Source of the DNA: an uncultured Nonlabens sp.
GTDB lineage: Bacteria > Bacteroidota > Bacteroidia > Flavobacteriales > Flavobacteriaceae
DNA length: 64,000 nt
Assembly (NCBI RefSeq): GCF_947495285.1
Contig: NZ_CANLXZ010000004.1
Location: 1 to 64,000, forward strand
Direction: 5' to 3'
The stretch's first letter is position 1; each line of letters begins with the position of its first letter. The position numbers and the translations under genes are program-made. This document shows positions 18,701-27,020 of the stretch, one piece after another. The notes below the pieces were generated by a model. The model saw nothing but the letters and a program-made list of their open reading frames with translations, ran no database searches and had not been told where the DNA came from.

Positions 18701-19138
18701 CGCTGGCGCATAAACCTCTGCCTCTACAGCGTTAAACCAGAAACTGTCAGATACTGCAAAGGTTAATGAGCCTATGGCTGCTGCTCCTAGAATCATCACA
18801 TCGCTTGCACGATCTTTTAATATATGTCTCTTTAAAAGTAAAGTAAGAGACCAGAACATAAATAAAATCGTGAATGCACTAGAGAAAACTGCTAGTAAAT
18901 TAACCGTGTACGCTATATCTGTTACGTCTAGAGCAAATACAGAGAAGGCAGCTCCCATCATCTGGTATAGGGGCGCTCCTGGTGGGTGACCTACCTCAAG
19001 CTTAGAAGATGTGGCGATGTATTCTCCAGCATCCCAGTAACTTACTGTAGGTTCTACAGTGCTCCAGAATATAAATAGTGCTGTTGCAAATACTGTCCAG
19101 CCTACAATTTTATTTAATTGTGCGTATTTTAATTTCAT
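15734..19138 (-). CDS. GT117/DUF2723 membrane protein with C-terminal repeat domain
   Basis: 1134 residues. The N-terminal ~330 residues and the central ~540-660 contain about a dozen hydrophobic helices; the segment EPTVSYWDAGEYIA after helix 1 carries the acidic residues typical of GT-C glycosyltransferases, and VGHPPGAPLYQM is typical of DUF2723. The C-terminal ~450 residues are soluble, with GDNDTFPLWYAQEVEGYRTD and a TPR-like helical end. Proposed role: lipid-linked sugar transfer to proteins or glycans at the periplasmic side. An exact palindrome copy (18300-18315) encodes LSRKR in a cytoplasmic loop. The deacetylase gene follows with overlapping ends, suggesting a shared envelope function. 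Confidence 0.9.
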   Translation of the reverse strand: MKLKYAQLNKIVGWTVFATALFIFWSTVEPTVSYWDAGEYIATSSKLEVGHPPGAPLYQMMGAAFSVFALDVTDIAYTVNLLAVFSSAFTILFMFWSLTLLLKRHILKDRASDVMILGAAAIGSLTFAVSDSFWFNAVEAEVYAPATLLMSAMFYIGLLWERDMLLPRGNRWLILISFIVGLSFGVHFMGILTIPAIGMLWYFKHYKNITALNFIVANISVVAVLLFVFKLLLPYTLSIFGYLEVFFVNDIGLPFNSGTVIVLFLIIGLFAFLISLSRKRNLPLLNTITLCIMFVLVGFSSWTMLPIRANAGTPINENAPEDARSLLAYYNREQYPSPGLFFGESFTDMYAGYNEDDPTTEDNEAFKDEKPKYEKDYKLGKYVIVNNYKDAIPNTHDSHKGFFPRMTDPSRASNYIEFMGGLDYTIKESFENNQELLSVLDDYERRLQRGTIDTEEYIDVLISLREAVEIDKPSFANNMKYMANYQISYMYMRYFMWNFVGKQNDVQGEWDSYDGNWLSGISFIDEAHLGTQDELSNDMLNNKGRNTYFFLPLILGILGAVFHARKDLKSFYVTLVLFLFTGLAILVYLNQSMFQVRERDYAYVGSFLVFSMWVGMGVYAIYEMLRDLMKSRIAQIISLTACFAAAPLLMGYQNWDDHDRSDKYTALASAKKYLDSCLPNALIFTIGDNDTFPLWYAQEVEGYRTDVRVVCTSLLSTDWYMDDMKKKAWDSEPVPSTLTHSKYKYGTRDALYYSDKERIQQRMQDLNQDPNYVFPDTMQLDQWMKWVASDNKVTQEQMRNEHFEHTFPTKFISIPVNKEAVLKNGVVPQKDADKIVDEIVINIKSNVVYKNRMFMLDIINANNWERPIYFSGGAFSDEDYIWMKDYLQLDGCAYRLLPIKTTPEDPRDPFDMGRVDPDYTYEVIKKWDWGNGGSSDIYHDVETRRNSVGYRSNITRAAEALMKDGQYAKAEEILDLGMNHMPLEHYGNYSMLEPFISGYYELNKQEKARGLLNKVIAKYQDELDHYNQLSLEEQDNNYLRIATAISRYNSIAEVPVFYEDQEMIDKHVDTYNGYFEPFIRFMNDAYYIRKKGESPEESFSDSAEAMELRELLDNSVDNVTTSQQETVVDTFNQD
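18300..18315. repeat. 16-bp palindrome, copy 4
   Basis: Exact copy inside the DUF2723 gene (minus strand), read as (S)LSRKR between membrane helices. Confidence 0.95.
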
Positions 19139-19335
19139 AATGACGGTTAACTGTGGCGAAAATAAGATTTTATCACCGTATCAACCATATAAACGTCTAA
19201 TAGAAAATTACAGTATATTAAAAACTAAAAGTTTTTTTTTAATTATTTTAATCTCTGTTTTTCTAATAATGACGGGATGTTCAAGGGTTTTTATAGTTTT
19301 TGTTTACATATTAATTTAAATTTTTACGATTTTAT

Positions 19336-19366
19336 TTTGCGAGATTTAAGAAATGTTATAAATTTG
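19336..19366 (+). promoter_or_regulatory. promoter of tRNA-Gln
   Basis: TTTG (19336-19339), 19-bp spacer, TAAATTTG (19359-19366): an exact match to the Bacteroidota vegetative promoter. Transcription should start only a few bases before the tRNA at 19377. Confidence 0.85.
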
Positions 19367-19376
19367 CAACCGATTT

Positions 19377-19447
19377 TGTCCCATGGTGTAATGGTAACAC
19401 TCCGGTTTTTGGTACCGTCATTCAAGGTTCGAGTCCTTGTGGGACAA
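19377..19447 (+). tRNA. tRNA-Gln (anticodon TTG)
   Basis: Acceptor stem TGTCCCA (19377-19383) pairs with TGGGACA (19440-19446), discriminator A. D-loop contains TAATGGTAA, the anticodon loop TTTTGGT presents TTG, and the T-arm has GGTTCGAGTCC. CCA is not encoded. A consensus promoter precedes and a terminator follows. Confidence 0.95.
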
Positions 19448-19454
19448 CAATTAA

Positions 19455-19486
19455 ATCCTGATTCTTTAACAGAGTCAGGATTTTTT
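19455..19486 (+). terminator. terminator after tRNA-Gln
   Basis: ATCCTGATTCT, loop TTAAC, AGAGTCAGGAT with one G-T pair, followed by a T run. Confidence 0.9.
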
Positions 19487-19500
19487 ATTTTTAAAAGTTT

Positions 19501-19516
19501 CGCTTTCGCGAAAGCG
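19501..19516. repeat. 16-bp palindrome, copy 5
   Basis: Exact copy, intergenic, directly after the tRNA-Gln terminator. Confidence 0.95.
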
Positions 19517-19560
19517 AAGTATTATGGGTTCAACACAAAAACTTGTGGATTATGTAAAAA

Positions 19561-19686
19561 GGATTAAACTTTGCTTTAAATGTTTCTATATCATCTGTGA
19601 CCTTATTATCGATAGCTAAATTATTACTTCCAGAAGTGCTTGTATCTTATTTTGAATTAGCCAAGCATGACGTTGAAGAGAAATAA
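19561..19686 (+). pseudogene. ISAon1-type transposase N-terminal fragment
   Basis: A 41-codon open stretch without start codon contains LLLPEVLVSYFELAKHDVEEK-like sequence (19624-19683), which matches the LLPE-(x)3-YFEL opening conserved in the N-terminal domain of ISAon1-family transposases. It is bounded by stop codons and the downstream DNA shows no continuation, so it is a scar of an old insertion. Confidence 0.55.
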
Positions 19687-20108
19687 ACGGAATACTGTAT
19701 AAGCGGTGTTTTTTAATTGGACCGGACACTTATGGTGCGGTAGGTTTGCATTATTTTTTTTGTTTTCATTATTTCGCTGGCGCAACCTTCTTAAATGGAT
19801 GCGGCAATAAAACTTAATTATTTGTTAGAATTGTGTTATTAATGGTTTATTAAATTTGTAACCGGTAGATTTTAATTTGAATATTCGCTCTGTGGGGTTT
19901 GTATGTATTCTTATTTTTAGTTGATTATGCCAGGTCTATTATGCTAAATAAATATCTTCCGCTATCTTTTGCTTAGATTATGCCAGTTGTGGCTTTGGGT
20001 ATGTTTAAGTTGGTATAATTTTCTAGAATAGCCTCTCTTGTTTACAGGTCTTTTTACCTTCTTAAAGGTGTAAAATAATAGTATGTTTACCACTCTGTTT
20101 TTTAAGAC
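19687..20108. other. intergenic stretch, nothing recognised
   Basis: About 420 bases, T-rich on the plus strand, following the transposase fragment. I see no open gene, RNA gene or repeat; it may be further decayed insertion-sequence DNA. Confidence 0.5.
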
Positions 20109-20139
20109 TTTGGAAATGCTTAAAAAAGCAGTATATTTG
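20109..20139 (+). promoter_or_regulatory. promoter of rimP-nusA-infB
   Basis: TTTG (20109-20112), 19-bp spacer, TATATTTG (20132-20139): exact match to the Bacteroidota consensus. Predicted transcription start about 20145, giving a leader of roughly 45 bases. Confidence 0.88.
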
Positions 20140-20159
20140 CAAAGTATTTGAACAAGTAT

Positions 20160-20184
20160 GAGGGGACTAAAGTCCCCTCTTTTT
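20160..20184 (+). terminator. terminator-like hairpin in the rimP leader (possible attenuator)
   Basis: GAGGGGACT-AA-AGTCCCCTC (20160-20179) followed by TTTTTA. It lies after the promoter and only 11 bases before the rimP ATG, so all transcription of rimP-nusA-infB must pass it. No other gene is upstream that would need terminating. Since NusA acts on hairpin pausing and termination, autoregulation is a reasonable inference. Confidence 0.7.
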
Positions 20185-20190
20185 ATAAAT

Positions 20191-20658
20191 ATGTTGAAAG
20201 ATAAAGTAGAAAAATTATTAAACGAGGCGTTTGAAGAGCGTCCAGATCTCTTTTTGATTGATTTCAAAATGGGTGCTGGAAATGAGATTAAGGTTGTTAT
20301 AGATGGTGATGATGGTGTGAAGCTTTCTGATTGTATGTTTTTTTCCAGGGCTGTAGAGCATAATCTGGATAGAGATGAATATGATTTTTCTATAGAGGTT
20401 CTTAGTGCAGGTGCAAATTCTCCTTTAACTTCTCCTAGGCAGTTTGTTAAAAATGTGGGTAGAGATATTCAGATTATGGATAGGGAAAAGAGGATTGAAA
20501 CTGGACTTTTGAAAAAAGCAGATGAAGAAAAAGTGACTATTGTATGGAAAGCTCGTGAGCCAAAACCTATAGGTAAAGGCAAGGTTACTGTTGAGAAAGA
20601 GTGGACTTTGAGCTATGAGGACGTGAAGCAGGCAAAAGTTGTTATAAAATTTAATTAA
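20191..20658 (+). CDS. rimP: ribosome maturation factor RimP
   Basis: Cytoplasmic factor for 30S subunit maturation, 155 residues. The N-terminal domain has the expected NEIKVVIDGDDGV and SDCMFFSRAVEHNLD segments, then SIEVLSAGAN...PLTSPRQFVKNVG, equivalent to the conserved VSSPGLDRPL region of other bacteria. The ATG at 20191 is chosen because the in-frame ATG at 20158 would place the start before the leader hairpin. nusA follows after 8 bp, the conserved rimP-nusA-infB order. Confidence 0.95.
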   Translation: MLKDKVEKLLNEAFEERPDLFLIDFKMGAGNEIKVVIDGDDGVKLSDCMFFSRAVEHNLDRDEYDFSIEVLSAGANSPLTSPRQFVKNVGRDIQIMDREKRIETGLLKKADEEKVTIVWKAREPKPIGKGKVTVEKEWTLSYEDVKQAKVVIKFN

Positions 20659-20666
20659 AAAGTAGT

Positions 20667-21899
20667 ATGGAAAATCTCGCATTGATCGAGTCTTTTTCTG
20701 AGTTTAAAGATGATAAAATGATAGATCGTGTCACTTTGATGGCGATCTTAGAAGACGTGTTTAGAGCCGCTTTGAAAAGAAAGTATGGTGAAGACGATAA
20801 CTTTGATATTATTATCAATCCTGATAAAGGGGATTTAGAGATATGGCGTAATCGTGTTGTTGTAGCTGATGACGAAGTTGAAGATGATAATTCTGAGATT
20901 TCATTAACAGAGGCTCAGAAAATTGAGCCTGATTACGAGGTAGGTGAGGACGTTGCTGAAGAAGTTAAGCTTATTCAATTAGGCCGTAGAGCTATTCTTG
21001 CTTTAAGGCAGAATCTGATTGCTAAGATCCATGAGCATGATAATACTAATCTCTTTAAGCAGTTTAAAGAATTGGAAGGTCAGCTTTATAGTGCCGAGGT
21101 GCATCATATAAGACATAGAGCAATCATATTGTTAGATGATGACGGTAATGAGATTATCATGCCTAAAGATAGACAGATTCCATCTGACTTTTTTAGAAAG
21201 GGTGAAAACGTGCGTGGTGTCATAGAAAGCGTGGAATTAAGAGGTAATAAGCCTAATATTATTTTGTCCAGAACATCTCCTAAGTTTTTAGAGAAGCTTT
21301 TTGAACAAGAGATTCCTGAGGTTTTTGATGGTGTTATATCTGTTAAGGCTGTTGTGAGGGAGCCAGGTGAGAAAGCTAAGGTCGCTGTAGATAGTTATGA
21401 TGATCGCATAGATCCAGTAGGTGCTTGTGTAGGTGTGAAAGGTTCTCGTATTCACGGTATAGTTCGTGAGTTAGGAAATGAGAATATTGATGTTATCAAT
21501 TTTACAACAAATACACAGCTTTATATCGCTAGAGCTTTGAGTCCAGCAAAGATCGTTTCTATGATGATCAATGAAGAGACGAAGAAGGCAGAGGTGCGGT
21601 TAAGTCCTGAAGAAGTCTCTAAAGCTATAGGTCGAAGAGGTCACAATATTAGACTTGCTGGTAAACTAACTGGTTACGATATAGACGTGATTAGAGAAGG
21701 TGCAGAAGAAGATGTTGAATTAACTGAATTCACTGATGTTATCGATGGATGGGTTATTGAAGAGTTGAGTAAAATAGGATTGGACACTGCCAAAAGTGTT
21801 CTAGAGCAAGACGTTGCCGATTTAATAAAACGTACAGATCTTGAGGATGAAACCGTCTTAGACGTTGTTAGAATCCTAAGAGCAGAATTTGAAGATTAG
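20667..21899 (+). CDS. nusA: transcription termination/antitermination factor NusA
   Basis: 410 residues: N-terminal RNA-polymerase-binding domain (1-~125), S1 domain (about 130-200), and two KH domains (EPGEKAKVAV, DPVGACVGVKGSRIH; then LSPEEVSKAIGRRGHNI). It ends soon after KH2 with a short acidic tail, so the C-terminal acidic repeats of the E. coli protein are absent, as usual outside Proteobacteria. It modulates pausing, termination and antitermination, and may act on the hairpin in its own operon leader. Confidence 0.97.
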   Translation: MENLALIESFSEFKDDKMIDRVTLMAILEDVFRAALKRKYGEDDNFDIIINPDKGDLEIWRNRVVVADDEVEDDNSEISLTEAQKIEPDYEVGEDVAEEVKLIQLGRRAILALRQNLIAKIHEHDNTNLFKQFKELEGQLYSAEVHHIRHRAIILLDDDGNEIIMPKDRQIPSDFFRKGENVRGVIESVELRGNKPNIILSRTSPKFLEKLFEQEIPEVFDGVISVKAVVREPGEKAKVAVDSYDDRIDPVGACVGVKGSRIHGIVRELGNENIDVINFTTNTQLYIARALSPAKIVSMMINEETKKAEVRLSPEEVSKAIGRRGHNIRLAGKLTGYDIDVIREGAEEDVELTEFTDVIDGWVIEELSKIGLDTAKSVLEQDVADLIKRTDLEDETVLDVVRILRAEFED

Positions 21900-21931
21900 A
21901 TTAGAAATTAAAGTCAATCCTGAACCATTTT

Positions 21932-24841
21932 ATGGCCGAAGTAAAAAACATGAGACTCAACAAAGTTCTAAGAGAATTTAATATTTCTCTAGACCGTGCT
22001 GTGGAGTATCTTAATTCTAAAGGAATTGAGATAGAGGCTCGCCCTACCACAAAAATAGATGCTAGCGTCTATAAAGCACTTGCTGATGAGTTTCAAACTG
22101 ACAAGAGCAAAAAAGTAGCCTCAAAGGAAGTAGGTGCTGAACGTCGCAAAGAACAAGAAGAATTGCGATTGCAGCGAGAAAAAGAACTTGAGGAAAAACA
22201 AAAAAAACAACAAGAGGTTATAAAAGCTAAGGCTTCTATAGGTGGTCCTAAACAAGTAGGTAAAGTTGATCTAGATGCTGGTAAAAAAGCTAGAAAGACA
22301 ACTAAAGAGCCTGAAAAGGTTATTGATGCCGTTGTTAAGGAGGTGTCTCCTAAGGTTGAGAAAGCTACTGTGGCTCCTCCTAAAGAAAAAACCGTTTCTG
22401 AAGATTCTAAAGAAATTACACAGGTTTCTAATAGACCTAAAGCAATGGGGACAACCTTAAAGGGTAAAATCGATTTAGATGCAAATAAGAAGAAACCTAA
22501 ACCTAAGAAGAAGCCAGAAAGTTCTAAAAAGGTTGATGTTTCTAGTAAGAAAGTAGTATCTAAAAAGGTAGACTCTGTAACGCCTAAAGCTAATTCTAAG
22601 GTGGAACAAGTAGCTCAAGAGGCTAAGCAGCCGAAACCGGCAAATAAGTCTACTGAAGGATCTAACACAGAAGCAAATCAGCCTGTTGTAAATTCTGAGC
22701 CAGAGGTTATAAAGACCGAGTATAAGAAATTAGGAGGTCTTAAGGTTACTGGTAAGAAAATCGATCTTTCTCAATTTGCTAAACCCAAGAAAAAAGCTGC
22801 GGATACCAACCGAGGTAAGCGTAAGCGTATTTCTAAGCCTGGTGGGTCAGGTGGTTCTGGCGGTGGTAATCGCGCTAACAATAGACGTGGAGGCAATAAT
22901 AATGGTCCAGGACGTAAAAATATTGTTAAAGAAGAGCCTACTGATGAAGAAATCCAGAAGCAGGTTAGAGAGACTCTTGAAAAATTACAGGGTAAGTCTT
23001 CTAAGTCTAAAGCTGCGAGATACCGTAGGGATAAAAGAGAGAGTCATCGTGATAAAGTTGATGCAGCAGAGCAAGCTCAAGCTGAGGATAAATCATTGCA
23101 AGTAACGGAATTCGTTACAGTTAGTGATTTGTCTATTATGATGGATGTTCCTGTAAATAAAGTTATAGGTGCTTGTATGTCTCTTGGTATGATGGTAACG
23201 ATGAATCAAAGACTTGATGCAGAAACGATGTCTATCGTGGCAGAAGAGTTTGGCTTTGATGTTGAGTTTGTTAATGCTGATATTGAAGAGAGTGTTGCAG
23301 AAGTTTTAGATAATGAAGAAGATCTAGTTTCTCGTGCACCTATTGTTACGGTTATGGGTCACGTAGATCATGGTAAAACGTCTCTTCTTGATTATATTAG
23401 AAAAGAAAATGTTATCGCTGGTGAGAGTGGAGGTATTACACAGCACATCGGTGCTTATGGTGTTGAGCTTGATAACGGTCAGAAAATTGCCTTTTTAGAT
23501 ACACCTGGTCACGAAGCGTTTACAGCGATGCGTGCTCGTGGTGCACAGGTTACCGATATTGCAATTATTGTTGCTGCTGCTGATGATGACATCATGCCGC
23601 AAACTAAGGAGGCTATTTCTCATGCGCAGGCTGCAGGAGTGCCTATAGTTTTTGCTATAAACAAGATTGATAAACCGCATGCAAATCCTGAAAAGATAAA
23701 GGAAGGTCTTGCGCAGATGAATTTACTTGTTGAAGATTGGGGCGGTAAAATTCAATCTCACGATATCTCTGCTAAAGTTGGTACAGGTGTTAAAGAGTTA
23801 CTTGAGAAAGTATTACTCGAAGCAGAATTACTTGATTTAAAAGCAAATCCTAGCAAGGCAGCAATAGGTACAGTAGTTGAGGCGTTCCTTGATAAAGGTC
23901 GTGGATATGTTTCTACTATACTTGTTCAAGCAGGTACTTTAAAAGTTGGAGATTATGTTCTCGCTGGTCCTAGACATGGTAAGATTAAAGCAATGCAAGA
24001 TGAACGTGGTAATGATGTTCAAGAAGCTGGTCCTTCTACTCCTGTTTCTATATTAGGTCTGGATGGAGCACCTCAAGCTGGAGACAAGTTTAATGTTTTC
24101 CAAGATGAGCGTGAAGCAAAGTCTATAGCGGCAAAACGTACACAATTGCAACGTGAGCAATCTGTTCGTACTCAGAAGACATTATCTCTTGATGAAATCG
24201 GTCGTCGTATTGCATTAGGAGACTTTAAGGAGCTTAATTTGATCCTTAAAGGTGATGTTGATGGATCTGTAGAGGCGTTAACTGATTCATTCCAGAAATT
24301 ATCAACTGAAGAAATTCAGGTGAATATCATACACAAGGCAGTAGGTGCAATTACTGAAAGTGATGTATTACTTGCGACTGCATCTGATGCGATAATAATC
24401 GGATTTAATGTCCGTCCACAAGGTAATGCTAGAGTTGTTGCAGATAGAGAAGAAGTAGATATTCGTACTTACTCAATAATTTATGATGCAATTAATGATC
24501 TTAAGGATGCGATGGAAGGAATGCTTTCTCCTGAGCTAAAAGAAGAGATTACAGGTAACGCTGAAGTTAGACAAACTTTCAAAATATCTAAAGTTGGTAC
24601 TATTGCGGGATGTATGGTTACAGATGGTAAGATATTTAGAAATGGTGGTGTAAGATTGATAAGAGATGGTGTTGTTGTTTATACAGGAGAATTGGTCGCT
24701 CTTAAGCGTTTCAAGGACGATGTTAAAGAGGTTGCAAAGGGTTATGAATGCGGTATGCAAATCAAAAACTATAATGACTTGCAAGAAGGTGATGTTTTAG
24801 AATCTTTCCATGAGGTTGAGGTTAAGAAAACCTTGAAATAA
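21932..24841 (+). CDS. infB: translation initiation factor IF-2
   Basis: GTPase that places initiator tRNA on the 30S subunit; 969 residues. The N-terminal IF2_N segment (MRLNKVLREFNISLDRAVEYL) is followed by ~350 residues rich in Lys, Pro, Glu, including three related motifs (GKVDLDAGKK, GKIDLDANKK, GKKIDLSQFAK) and a Gly-Asn-Arg-rich stretch. A second IF2_N-like region precedes the G domain: GHVDHGKT (~476), DTPGHEAF, NKIDKP. C-terminal domains II-IV are complete. A terminator follows. Confidence 0.97.
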   Translation: MAEVKNMRLNKVLREFNISLDRAVEYLNSKGIEIEARPTTKIDASVYKALADEFQTDKSKKVASKEVGAERRKEQEELRLQREKELEEKQKKQQEVIKAKASIGGPKQVGKVDLDAGKKARKTTKEPEKVIDAVVKEVSPKVEKATVAPPKEKTVSEDSKEITQVSNRPKAMGTTLKGKIDLDANKKKPKPKKKPESSKKVDVSSKKVVSKKVDSVTPKANSKVEQVAQEAKQPKPANKSTEGSNTEANQPVVNSEPEVIKTEYKKLGGLKVTGKKIDLSQFAKPKKKAADTNRGKRKRISKPGGSGGSGGGNRANNRRGGNNNGPGRKNIVKEEPTDEEIQKQVRETLEKLQGKSSKSKAARYRRDKRESHRDKVDAAEQAQAEDKSLQVTEFVTVSDLSIMMDVPVNKVIGACMSLGMMVTMNQRLDAETMSIVAEEFGFDVEFVNADIEESVAEVLDNEEDLVSRAPIVTVMGHVDHGKTSLLDYIRKENVIAGESGGITQHIGAYGVELDNGQKIAFLDTPGHEAFTAMRARGAQVTDIAIIVAAADDDIMPQTKEAISHAQAAGVPIVFAINKIDKPHANPEKIKEGLAQMNLLVEDWGGKIQSHDISAKVGTGVKELLEKVLLEAELLDLKANPSKAAIGTVVEAFLDKGRGYVSTILVQAGTLKVGDYVLAGPRHGKIKAMQDERGNDVQEAGPSTPVSILGLDGAPQAGDKFNVFQDEREAKSIAAKRTQLQREQSVRTQKTLSLDEIGRRIALGDFKELNLILKGDVDGSVEALTDSFQKLSTEEIQVNIIHKAVGAITESDVLLATASDAIIIGFNVRPQGNARVVADREEVDIRTYSIIYDAINDLKDAMEGMLSPELKEEITGNAEVRQTFKISKVGTIAGCMVTDGKIFRNGGVRLIRDGVVVYTGELVALKRFKDDVKEVAKGYECGMQIKNYNDLQEGDVLESFHEVEVKKTLK

Positions 24842-24865
24842 CAGGTATTTCGTTTTTATATAAGT

Positions 24866-24897
24866 AGCGTCTTCAATTTATTGAAGACGCTTTTTTT
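24866..24897 (+). terminator. terminator of rimP-nusA-infB
   Basis: AGCGTCTTCAA, loop TTTA, TTGAAGACGCT followed by six T. Confidence 0.93.
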
Positions 24898-24899
24898 AT

Positions 24900-26291
24900 G
24901 CCTACTTTCTCTTTAATTTCGTTTTTAGAGTTGTATTTCTTCCTATAATCACTTCTTATCACATAATAATTATCTGATTCTTTTCTTCTGTACTAGCAAT
25001 TAGTTTATCATCAATGGTATCGTAATGATTGTACTTTGATGTGTATTTGTGTGCAGGGAATTATTTTAATAACACTTCGGAGGTTGGTGGCTAGTTTTGC
25101 ATTAAGTCTACTAGATGATTTATATATGAATTGATCATTTTTGTAACAAGGTCATTAAATACAGTTGATTTAGTTGGTAACCTGTTGATTCTATATCAAA
25201 ATTTATTGAAATATCTATTTAGATTATGGTTGTTCACTCATAAATATGTGTTTCTGATCCATAATTAAACATGTTGAATTATGGTGTGTAATGCTTTGTA
25301 ATTTTATCCTTCATTGCTATTATTTAATTGACTTCGCTTTCTTTTTAAGTAGATCGACATCCACGTCACTGACCTGTAACTATTTTAGCATCTACACTAA
25401 TATGGTTTATAAAAATATTCTGTAGAGGCAGTGTTGGTTTGTCCTTCTACGTTTATAGTGCACATCTTTCTTTTGTTTCCTTCCTCTGTATGCTCAACAG
25501 TGGTTATAGCATTCTTTTTCCTCTCCCGAATTATTTTTTTTGTTTTGCTTGGTTCCGTACCACTTATTCTATATTCATCTGCGCGAAGTTCTCCGTCTAT
25601 AGGGTTATTGTCTTTGAGGGCATAGCTTAATGAATCTTTATTATATAAGTTTTGTAGTTTTTTTGGTGAAGCCACCACGTGTATTTATGTAGCAGGGTGA
25701 AAGACTCTTGGTTGTCGTTGTTATTTCAAAACAAATGACGATGTCTTTGTGAAATCAAACTTGATATTGTGAAAATTGTGTTTATGGTAGTTGCTTCAGT
25801 AACGCCATAAATATTACATGGCCTACCAAAATGTTTGTGCGACTGATATCTTTAATTGTCTCATTGGAGATATTTATAATCCTTTTTTTGATTTTATTAA
25901 TGATAGGTATTCTTTGCTTTCTAAATCAATTTTGAAGTGATCAGTGAATTCTAGTAAATTTCGACTCTCCAAAATATCCTTAAATAGCTGTTTGTGGTAA
26001 CTTTCAAAATGATCAGTTAGCTGTTGATTTCTAAATCTGTTATGAAGTCAAGTATGTTTTTTAGTCAAGTTTTAGTAGTGTTACCTATCTTATAATTATG
26101 TGGGTTTGTTCCAGTAACTAGATTGGTTTAAATATGTTATTGTTGTCGTCGTTCTATTCCGATCTTAAATAAATTTACGGGATAGAATATAGATCTGTTT
26201 CAGTGTTCTTTCAGATGTTTTTTTAAGAATTATTTATTGGAAGCCCTAGTGTATATTGGCTTGTGCTGTTGATCTCTCTGCATAAATATGA
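24900..26291 (-). pseudogene. eroded minus-strand coding sequence, family unknown
   Basis: The plus strand is T-rich, as expected for the non-coding strand of a gene, and minus-strand frames show protein-like pieces broken by stops: 25397-25678 (93 codons from an ATG, with QNLYNKDSLSYALKDNN and a Lys/Arg/Thr-rich end), 25874-26047 (58 open codons, with LTDHFESYHKQLFKDILES), and a piece near 24930-25060 with YNHYDTIDDKLIASTEEKN followed by two stops. No intact gene and no family recognised. The 93-codon frame may be expressed, but its surroundings argue for decay. Confidence 0.4.
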
Positions 26292-26292
26292 T

Positions 26293-27020
26293 TCAGAAAT
26301 TGCTACAAATCAATTTTACAGATAAGTTCGCTGTTATAATAGCTACTAGAGTTGATATATTCGGTTTATGCTTTGCTATCGACTTTAAAACTGGTGAAAG
26401 AAGTGTCAAATTTAACACAGGTCCTATATGTGTCATTATTGCATTTGCATTTGTCTCCATACATGATTTGATGTGTAGCTGTTCTTTTATGTCTCTAAAA
26501 AAGATTTCAATATCCTATCTTGTTTTATATAGATCTATAATGGTATTTGTTGAATTAGTCCTTTAATCGGTTACGAGTTCTATTTCTTGTTGGTTCTTTG
26601 TTGTTATCGCTACACGTCTTAAATTTTTTGGTCTTTTGAGTAGAACGGTTGTTTTTCAAATTTGATTATCTTCCCATTCTGTATCTGTTGATTTCTTTTA
26701 ACAGTAGAATGATCTTTTTTCTTTTATGGAGGTAGATAGATCTGTATCCTTATTCCTAAGTACAACTAATACTCCGCTGCTTTCCCTTACTTGTCATAAA
26801 CTTAAAACACTTTAGTATCTATTTAGGTTGTTCTTGAGTATTGGTAAGTCATAGATACTGTTAATATCATCTGTTTTACTATCTGTTATGATCACTTATG
26901 CTGTAAAGGAATTTCTTAGTTGAATATGGCGTACAATTTGACCGCTATTTTTTAATCTTGTACTTAGCTCCATTAGCAAGACTTTAATATAGGTTTGTTG
27001 TAGTGGCATCTGGTAACGAT
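26293..27020 (-). pseudogene. decayed IS4-type transposase
   Basis: One continuous minus-strand frame of more than 200 codons is interrupted by at least seven in-frame stops but no frameshift. Its end carries the IS4-family signature: LRRVAITTKNQQEIELVTD, then DLYKTR-stop-DIEIFFRDIKEQLHIKS, in which the stop TAG replaces the usual Trp TGG, and ETNANAI. The Glu in DIEIFF corresponds to the catalytic Glu of the DDE triad. Further upstream, ITDSKTDDINSIYDLP fits the region after the first Asp. The N-terminal limit and the terminal inverted repeats cannot be located. Confidence 0.65.

Noticed and set aside
26288..26566. 92-aa plus-strand frame
   Set aside because: It is the mirror of the decayed transposase on the minus strand, which has recognisable motifs.
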